From the NCBI GenBank assembly GCA_045613745.1, contig JAZLBP010000002.1, positions 1 to 64,000 of the forward strand: 64,000 nt of DNA, written 5' to 3'. Both the position numbers and the translations under genes were made by a program. The notes under the pieces are model-generated. The model saw only the letters and a program-made list of their open reading frames with translations, had not been told where the DNA came from and searched no databases. This document shows, one piece after another, positions 58,703 through 64,000 of this stretch; position 1 is the first letter of the stretch, and each line of letters opens with the position of its first letter. This DNA is from UBA940 sp045613745. Lineage in GTDB: Bacteria; Bacteroidota; Bacteroidia; Bacteroidales; Rikenellaceae.

Positions 58703-61303
58703 ATGAACATCAATACACTTACAATCAAGGCACAGGAGTGCTTGCAGCAAGCGTTCCGTGTCGCCCAAACGGCCGGGGGTGCGGCCGTAGAGCCTATCCA
58801 TATCCTTGCGGCGCTCATTGATGACGACTCCTCGCCGAGCAGCTATCTGTTGGGCAAGGTAGGTGTGAATGTGCGCTCTCTGCGCTCGCGTGTGGCCGAG
58901 GTTGTTGCCTCACAACCCCGCGTGAGTGGTGGCGAGCAATACTTCTCGAACGACTCGTCGAAGGCTATTCAGCGCGCTGTGGACTTTACCTCGACACTTG
59001 GCGACCGCTATGCCTCGGTCGAACACCTATTGCTGGGTGTACTTGCCGAACGTGGCGAGGCGAGCCGTGTGCTACGCGAGTGTGGTGCTGTCGAGAAGGA
59101 GTTGCTGGCCGCCATCCGTGAATTGCGCAAGGGTCAGACTGTGGACTCGCAGACTGCCGAACATCAGTTCGATGCGCTGGGACGCTACGCCATCAACCTC
59201 AATGATATGGCTCGCAGTGGTAAACTCGACCCCGTGATTGGTCGCGACGACGAGATTCGCCGCGTGTTGCAGATTCTGTCGCGCCGCACCAAGAACAACC
59301 CCATCCTTGTGGGCGAGCCGGGTGTGGGTAAGACCGCCATTGCCGAGGGTATCGCCCACCGAATTGTCAACGGCGAGGTGCCCGAAAACCTGCGCAGTAA
59401 ACTTATCTACTCGCTGGATATGGGTGCGCTGATTGCGGGCGCAAAGTACAAGGGCGAGTACGAGGAGCGTTTGAAGAGCGTTGTGCGCGAGGTGGTTGAC
59501 ACCGCGGGCGAGGTACTGCTGTTTATCGACGAGATTCACACGCTTGTGGGTGCGGGCAAGGGTGATGGTGCAATGGATGCTGCCAATATTCTGAAACCCG
59601 CTCTGGCGCGTGGTGAGTTGCGTACGATTGGTGCGACAACCCTCGACGAATACCAAAAATACTTCGAGCAGGACAAGGCATTGGAGCGCCGTTTCCAAAA
59701 GGTGATGGTCGATGAGCCCTCGGTCGAGGACTCGGTGTCCATCCTGCGTGGTCTGCGCGACCGTTACGAGAACCACCACAAGGTGCGTATCAAGGATGAG
59801 GCTATTGTGGCGGCTGTGGAGTTGAGCCACCGCTACATCACAAGCCGTTTTCTGCCCGACAAAGCTATCGACCTTGTGGACGAGGCAGCTGCAAAGTTGC
59901 GCTTGGAAATGAACTCTGTGCCCGAGGATATTGACGTGCTCGACAACCGCGCACGAGGACTCGAAATCGAACGCGAGGCCATCCGTCGCGAGAACGATAC
60001 CACGCGACTCGAAGCCCTCGACCGCGAGCTGGCCGAACTCAATGCACGCCGTTCGGAGCTCCGCGCAAAGTGGGAGAGCGAGAAGGCTGTGCTGGCCAAG
60101 ATTCAGACCGAGAAGGAGGCTATCGAACGATTTAAGGTGGAGGCTGCCGAGGCCGAACGCCGAGGCGACTATGGCACTGTGGCCGAGTTGCGCTATGGCA
60201 AAATCCGCGAGGCCGAGAGCCGCATTGCAACCTTGCAGGAGGAGCAGGCCATTGCTCACGCTTCGGGCTCGCTGATTAAGGAGGAGGTCGAGGCGCGCGA
60301 CATTGCCGAGGTTGTGGCCAAGTGGACGGGTATCCCCGTCAGCCGTATGCTCCAAAGCGAGCGCGAGAAACTGCTGCGAATGGAGAGTGAGCTTCACCGC
60401 CGTGTGGTGGGTCAGGAGCGTGCCATCGCTGCCGTGTCGGATGCCGTGCGCCGCAGTCGTGCAGGTTTGAGCGACCCGCGCCGACCTATCGGTTCGTTTA
60501 TATTCATCGGCTCGACGGGTGTGGGCAAGACCGAGTTGGCAAAGGCGCTGGCGGAGTTTTTATTCAATGATGATACTATGATGACACGCATTGATATGAG
60601 TGAGTATCAGGAGCGTCACGCTGTGTCGCGTCTGATTGGTGCGCCTCCGGGATATGTTGGTTATGACGAGGGTGGACAACTCACCGAGGCTGTGCGTCGC
60701 AAACCCTACTCGGTGGTACTGCTCGACGAGATTGAGAAGGCTCACCCCGACGTGTTCAACATTTTGTTGCAGGTGCTGGACGACGGCCGTCTGACCGACA
60801 ATAAGGGTCGCACCGTCGATTTCCGCAACACCATCATCATTATGACCTCCAACTTGGGTAGCGGCATCATCACCGAACGCTTTGGCTCGGAGTTGGCCGC
60901 CGCAGGCGAGTTGTCGGAGGTGGCTGTGGAGAGCACTCGCGACGAGGTTATGGAACTGATGAAACGCACCCTGAAACCCGAATTCCTCAATCGTATCGAC
61001 GAGGTTGTGATGTTCACACCGCTCACTCGTCGTCAGACTTTGCAGATTGTGGATATTCAGTTGGCTGCCGTCGAGCGTATGCTGCGCGAGGTGGGTATGG
61101 AGTTGAAAGTGACCCCTGCCGCGCGTGAGTGGCTGGCCGATGCGGGCTACGATCCCACCTATGGCGCGCGTCCCGTCAAACGTGCCATCCAGACCCACTT
61201 GGTGAACGCCCTGTCGCGTTCGATTCTGGCGGGCAGCGTGGAGCGCGACCGACCAATCGAGGTTGAGGTTGCTGATGGGCAATTAGTGATGAAAAACGCC
61301 TAA
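58703..61303 (+). CDS. clpB: ATP-dependent disaggregase ClpB
   Basis: 866 residues from ATG 58703; the GTG at 58616 lies upstream of the predicted promoter. Hexameric chaperone that rescues aggregates with DnaK. N-terminal Clp repeats (to about 145), AAA1 with GEPGVGKTAIAEG, a coiled-coil middle domain (about 400-520, RREREN-like heptads specific to ClpB), and AAA2 with GSTGVGKTELAKAL and VLLDEIEKAHPDV. Full length. Regulation looks sigma-54 dependent. Confidence 0.97.
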   Translation: MNINTLTIKAQECLQQAFRVAQTAGGAAVEPIHILAALIDDDSSPSSYLLGKVGVNVRSLRSRVAEVVASQPRVSGGEQYFSNDSSKAIQRAVDFTSTLGDRYASVEHLLLGVLAERGEASRVLRECGAVEKELLAAIRELRKGQTVDSQTAEHQFDALGRYAINLNDMARSGKLDPVIGRDDEIRRVLQILSRRTKNNPILVGEPGVGKTAIAEGIAHRIVNGEVPENLRSKLIYSLDMGALIAGAKYKGEYEERLKSVVREVVDTAGEVLLFIDEIHTLVGAGKGDGAMDAANILKPALARGELRTIGATTLDEYQKYFEQDKALERRFQKVMVDEPSVEDSVSILRGLRDRYENHHKVRIKDEAIVAAVELSHRYITSRFLPDKAIDLVDEAAAKLRLEMNSVPEDIDVLDNRARGLEIEREAIRRENDTTRLEALDRELAELNARRSELRAKWESEKAVLAKIQTEKEAIERFKVEAAEAERRGDYGTVAELRYGKIREAESRIATLQEEQAIAHASGSLIKEEVEARDIAEVVAKWTGIPVSRMLQSEREKLLRMESELHRRVVGQERAIAAVSDAVRRSRAGLSDPRRPIGSFIFIGSTGVGKTELAKALAEFLFNDDTMMTRIDMSEYQERHAVSRLIGAPPGYVGYDEGGQLTEAVRRKPYSVVLLDEIEKAHPDVFNILLQVLDDGRLTDNKGRTVDFRNTIIIMTSNLGSGIITERFGSELAAAGELSEVAVESTRDEVMELMKRTLKPEFLNRIDEVVMFTPLTRRQTLQIVDIQLAAVERMLREVGMELKVTPAAREWLADAGYDPTYGARPVKRAIQTHLVNALSRSILAGSVERDRPIEVEVADGQLVMKNA

Positions 61304-61309
61304 AAAAGT

Positions 61310-61339
61310 TTTGGGGTGGCTGATTTCAGCCACCCCAAA
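61310..61339. terminator. Bidirectional terminator, clpB / ridA
   Basis: TTTGGGGTGGCTG / CAGCCACCCCAAA perfect arms, ATTT loop, between convergent genes. Confidence 0.92.
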
Positions 61340-61361
61340 TTATTTGTGGGAGTTTTCCCGA

Positions 61362-61745
61362 TTAGATGTTGTCGTCGAATGCGATAGCGTCAATCTCGAC
61401 CTTCACGCCGAGGGGTAGAGCCGCCACCTGATAACATACGCGTGCAGGTTTATCACCCTCGAAGAACTCGGCATAAACGGCGTTCATCGCGGCAAAGTCT
61501 GCGATGTCGGCCAACAGAACGGTGGTCTTAACCACATTGCCGTAGCCCATACCTGCCTCGGCGAGTATGTGACCGATGTTGGTGAGCGATTGGCGGGTTT
61601 GAGCCTCGATACCTTCGGCTACTGCGCCTGTTGCACCATCTACGGGGAGTTGGCCCGAGATGTAGAGTGTGCCGTTGCATTGTACGGCTTGCGAATAGGG
61701 ACCCACAGCTTTGGGTGCGGCGGGCGATGCTATGATACGTTTCAT
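61362..61745 (-). CDS. ridA: RidA-family reactive enamine/imine deaminase
   Basis: 127 residues, the full family length. Hydrolyses 2-aminoacrylate-type intermediates. PKAVGPYSQAVQCNGTLYISGQLPVD at the N-terminus, conserved Arg in DKPARVCYQVAALPLGVKVEIDAIA. Six nt behind the esterase gene on the same strand, so co-transcribed. Confidence 0.95.
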   Translation of the reverse strand: MKRIIASPAAPKAVGPYSQAVQCNGTLYISGQLPVDGATGAVAEGIEAQTRQSLTNIGHILAEAGMGYGNVVKTTVLLADIADFAAMNAVYAEFFEGDKPARVCYQVAALPLGVKVEIDAIAFDDNI

Positions 61746-61751
61746 ATTCGG

Positions 61752-62705
61752 TTACTTGTTAATGAAGTTAAGCCAATTTTGCAGTGAGTTGTAGAACTCG
61801 GGACGCCAAGTCTCCAAACGACCCGGACCCTCCATAAATCCCCAACCGTGACCACCGTTGGGGTAGATGTGCAGAACGTGAGGCACCTTGTGGGCGCGCA
61901 GACTCTCGGCATACATCAGTGCGTTCTCGACGGGCACAACGCCATCGTCGTTGCAGTGTACAAGGAATGTGGGCGGAGTTTGTGCGTTCACGTTATTCTC
62001 GCAGCTGTACTTCTTAATCAACTCCTCCGAGGCCTCCTTGCCGAGCAGTGCATCGCGCGAGCCGCCGTGGGTGAGTTTGGTCATAGTGATTACGGGATAG
62101 ACCAGAATCGAGAAGTCGGGGCGGTTGGCTGCCGAGGTGTAGCGGGTCGAGGCGCTTGCTGCCAAGTGACCACCTGCCGAGAAACCTGCGATACCTACCT
62201 CCGCGGGGTTTACGTTGAGCTCTGCGGCGTGGGTGCGAACATACTCAATGGCTGCCAATGCGTCGTTGATGGGCACATCCGAGTGGGCGTTGGGCAGACG
62301 GTATTTGAGTACAACGGCGGTGATACCGCGACGTGCCAACCAGCGAGCCACAGGGTCGCCTTCGTTGTTCATAGCCTCAAACTGATAGGCGCCACCAGGA
62401 CACACAACCACAGCCTGGCCCGTAGCAAGTGCGGGGTCGGCGGGATAGATGCTGATGGTGGGGTCGGTGACGTGGGTTACACCCCAGCTGTAAACTCCCT
62501 CCTCGCGGGTAATGCCGTTGGAGTCGGGCGCACCGTTGGGATAAAGACGCACTACCGCTGTGGGTTGCATCTCGGTGGGTGCGGCTTGCTCGGTTTGTTC
62601 GGTTTGAGCCTTCTTGTTGCGTTTCTCTTTTTTGCGTTCGGCGGGCTGTGCTACGAGTGTTGCGGCGCACAGAACAAGGCCGAGGGTCAAAATAAGTTTT
62701 TTCAT
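61752..62705 (-). CDS. Secreted alpha/beta-hydrolase esterase
   Basis: 317 residues; signal peptide about 1-19 (LVAQ), then a Lys/Glu/Gln-rich linker. HSL-like esterase features: oxyanion CPGGAYQF, nucleophile GFSAGGHLAAS, Asp in CNDDGVVPVENA, His in PNGGHGWGF. Likely a periplasmic acetyl-esterase on sugars (xylan-type or sialic O-acetyl groups); substrate unproven. Directly upstream of ridA. Confidence 0.85.
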   Translation of the reverse strand: MKKLILTLGLVLCAATLVAQPAERKKEKRNKKAQTEQTEQAAPTEMQPTAVVRLYPNGAPDSNGITREEGVYSWGVTHVTDPTISIYPADPALATGQAVVVCPGGAYQFEAMNNEGDPVARWLARRGITAVVLKYRLPNAHSDVPINDALAAIEYVRTHAAELNVNPAEVGIAGFSAGGHLAASASTRYTSAANRPDFSILVYPVITMTKLTHGGSRDALLGKEASEELIKKYSCENNVNAQTPPTFLVHCNDDGVVPVENALMYAESLRAHKVPHVLHIYPNGGHGWGFMEGPGRLETWRPEFYNSLQNWLNFINK

Positions 62706-62735
62706 ATCGTTAATCGTTTTTTGTCAGTCGGTTGA

Positions 62736-63752
62736 TTAAAACAGCGAGTCCATATCCTCGTAGGTGGCAATGCCCAAGTGCTTGTAGGCCAGCTCGGTGG
62801 CTTCGCGTCCGCGAGGGGTACGCTTGATGAAACCCTCCTTGATAAGGAATGGCTCATATACCTCCTCGATAGTACCCGCGTCCTCGCCAACAGCCGTAGC
62901 AATGGTGTTCAGACCCACAGGACCGCCCTTGAACTTTTGGATGATAGCCAGCAGAATCTTGTTGTCCATCTGGTCGAGTCCGCGCGAGTCGATGTTGAGT
63001 GCGCCGAGGCCGAAACGGGTGATTTCGAGGTCGATGTGGCCTGAACCCTTGACCATAGCAAAGTCCCTAACACGACGCAGCAGGGCGTTGGCGATACGGG
63101 GAGTGCCGCGGCTGCGCAGAGCAACCTCGGTGGCGGCCTTCTCGTCGATACCTATGCCCAAAATGGCGGCCGAGCGCTGAACGATACCTGCCAGTACGGG
63201 AGTGTCGTAATACTCCAAGTGGCAGGTGATGCCGAAGCGTGCGCGCAGAGGCGAGGTGAGTAATCCGCTGCGGGTGGTTGCTCCGATAAGGGTGAAGGGT
63301 GCGAGCTCCAACTGAATACTGCGCGCCGAGGGCCCCTTGTCCAGCACGATGTCGATTTTGTAGTCCTCCATAGCCGAGTAGAGATACTCCTCGACGATGG
63401 GGCTCAGGCGGTGAATCTCGTCGATAAACAGCACATCGCCTGCTTCGAGGCTTGTGAGCAGTCCTGCCAAGTCGCCAGGCTTATCCAATACGGGACCCGA
63501 GGTGAGTTTGAGCGTTGCGCCCATCTCGTTGGCGATGATACCTGCCAGCGTGGTCTTACCCAATCCGGGAGGGCCGTGCAGCAGAACGTGGTCGAGCGAG
63601 TCGCCACGCATCAGCGCTGCGCGGATGAAGATGCGCAGGTTTTCGACAATTTTGTCCTGACCGTGGAAGTTCTCCAACTCCTGCGGTCGTATGCGGTTTT
63701 CGAATTCGAGGTCGCTTTCGACGCCTCGCATATTGCGGTCAATTCCTTTCAT
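62736..63752 (-). CDS. ruvB: Holliday junction branch-migration helicase RuvB
   Basis: 338 residues from ATG 63752 (MKGIDRNMRG). AAA+ motor that moves Holliday junctions with RuvA. RPQELENFHGQDKIVENL, Walker A GPPGLGKTTLAG, Walker B LFIDEIHRLSP, sensor IGATTRSGLL and C-terminal winged helix (GPVGLNTIATAVGED..IEEVYEPFLI) are all present. The promoter (TATTTTTG, minus strand, 63760-63767) is divergent from that of the purM gene. Confidence 0.97.
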   Translation of the reverse strand: MKGIDRNMRGVESDLEFENRIRPQELENFHGQDKIVENLRIFIRAALMRGDSLDHVLLHGPPGLGKTTLAGIIANEMGATLKLTSGPVLDKPGDLAGLLTSLEAGDVLFIDEIHRLSPIVEEYLYSAMEDYKIDIVLDKGPSARSIQLELAPFTLIGATTRSGLLTSPLRARFGITCHLEYYDTPVLAGIVQRSAAILGIGIDEKAATEVALRSRGTPRIANALLRRVRDFAMVKGSGHIDLEITRFGLGALNIDSRGLDQMDNKILLAIIQKFKGGPVGLNTIATAVGEDAGTIEEVYEPFLIKEGFIKRTPRGREATELAYKHLGIATYEDMDSLF

Positions 63753-63795
63753 AGTAACGCAAAAATACAAAAAAAGTCGTGGTTTGCCACACGGG

Positions 63796-63827
63796 TTGGT
63801 AATTTTCTCTCAATTTGATTATCTTTG
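63796..63827 (+). promoter_or_regulatory. Promoter of the purM-like gene
   Basis: TTG (63796-63798) and TATCTTTG (63820-63827), 21 bp apart. Confidence 0.68.
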
Positions 63828-63851
63828 CAGGAAAGTTAATATTTAAAAACT

Positions 63852-64000
63852 ATGAATTCAGACCGTTATAACTTGCGTGGTGTGTCGTCCAAGAAAGAGG
63901 ATGTGCACGCCGCAATCAAGAAAATAGACAAGGGACTTTATCCCAAAGCTTTCTGCAAGATCATTCCCGACTACCTGACAGGTGACCCCGAGCAATGCCT
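63852..64000 (+). CDS. purM: AIR synthase (PurM)-like protein, 5' part
   Basis: Only the first 49 codons are in the window. YNLRGVSSKKEDVHAAIKKID followed by KGLYPKAFCKIIPDYLTGDPEQC matches the N-terminus of Bacteroidetes AIR-synthase-family proteins (phosphoribosylformylglycinamidine cyclo-ligase, purine synthesis). Own promoter, divergent from ruvB. The assignment rests on a short N-terminus. Confidence 0.72.
   Translation, partial: MNSDRYNLRGVSSKKEDVHAAIKKIDKGLYPKAFCKIIPDYLTGDPEQC

Noticed and set aside
1..64000. tRNA genes, rRNA genes and CRISPR arrays
   Set aside because: I looked through all gaps between genes and saw no cloverleaf, rRNA segment or regularly spaced repeat array.

Overview
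The window looks like a chromosomal segment from a Bacteroidales bacterium, most likely Rikenellaceae/Alistipes-like. Evidence: many promoters carry the Bacteroidetes -7 box TAnnTTTG with a TTG about 20 bp upstream; there are many SPII lipoproteins and BACON, DUF4493, PCMD, fimbrillin-like, GH78, GH127 and GH31 proteins; coding DNA has moderate-to-high GC. The genus is an inference from gene content only. I found no rRNA, tRNA or CRISPR array.

Layout. 1-1816: low-GC island with the 3' end of a zincin-like metallopeptidase and two small lipoproteins. 1896-4667 (minus): thymidylate kinase, DoxX-type protein and YeiH-type transporter. 4823-7170: alpha/beta hydrolase and a membrane-anchored MurF-like ligase. 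7423-9763: all three proteins of the anaerobic sulfide-to-homocysteine route. 9846-17978: ddl, trpS, ClC channel, dprA, TatD, a PerR-type regulator and reverse rubrerythrin. 18052-22888 (minus): cysQ, a GH31 enzyme and a translationally coupled three-gene set (receiver, repeat-rich membrane protein, glycosyltransferase-like) whose receiver and glycosyltransferase members have lost their catalytic residues. 23049-33453: surface esterase, GH78, small beta-barrel, trigger factor, CotH/BACON lipoprotein and fimbrillin/LRR lipoprotein. 33649-43064: gapA, ferritin, GH127, apbE, rpsO, pnp and an abundant TPR lipoprotein. 43169-44173: second low-GC island, built like the first. 44241-45227: fabH. 45560-54885: seven-gene surface-protein operon (DUF4493, PCMD, beta-barrel, fimbrillin-like). 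54991-64000: lipid N-acyltransferase, DUF3472 lipoprotein, pdxB, clpB, ridA, esterase, ruvB and the start of purM.

Most notable: (1) a family of hairpin-capped intergenic elements; two copies of about 420 bp flank trpS and differ mostly at positions where both sides of a stem change together, so the structure itself appears to be selected; (2) two low-GC islands with the same lipoprotein / peptidase-tail remnant / lipoprotein layout, sharing exact blocks of 52 and 80 nt; (3) a near-consensus sigma-54 promoter with inverted upstream sites before clpB; (4) the degenerate receiver / membrane protein / glycosyltransferase operon; (5) the DUF4493/PCMD surface operon with recently duplicated PCMD domains; (6) a compact DUF39 / NIL-ferredoxin / UPF0280 homocysteine operon; (7) a PerR gene with a perfect palindromic operator in its own leader.
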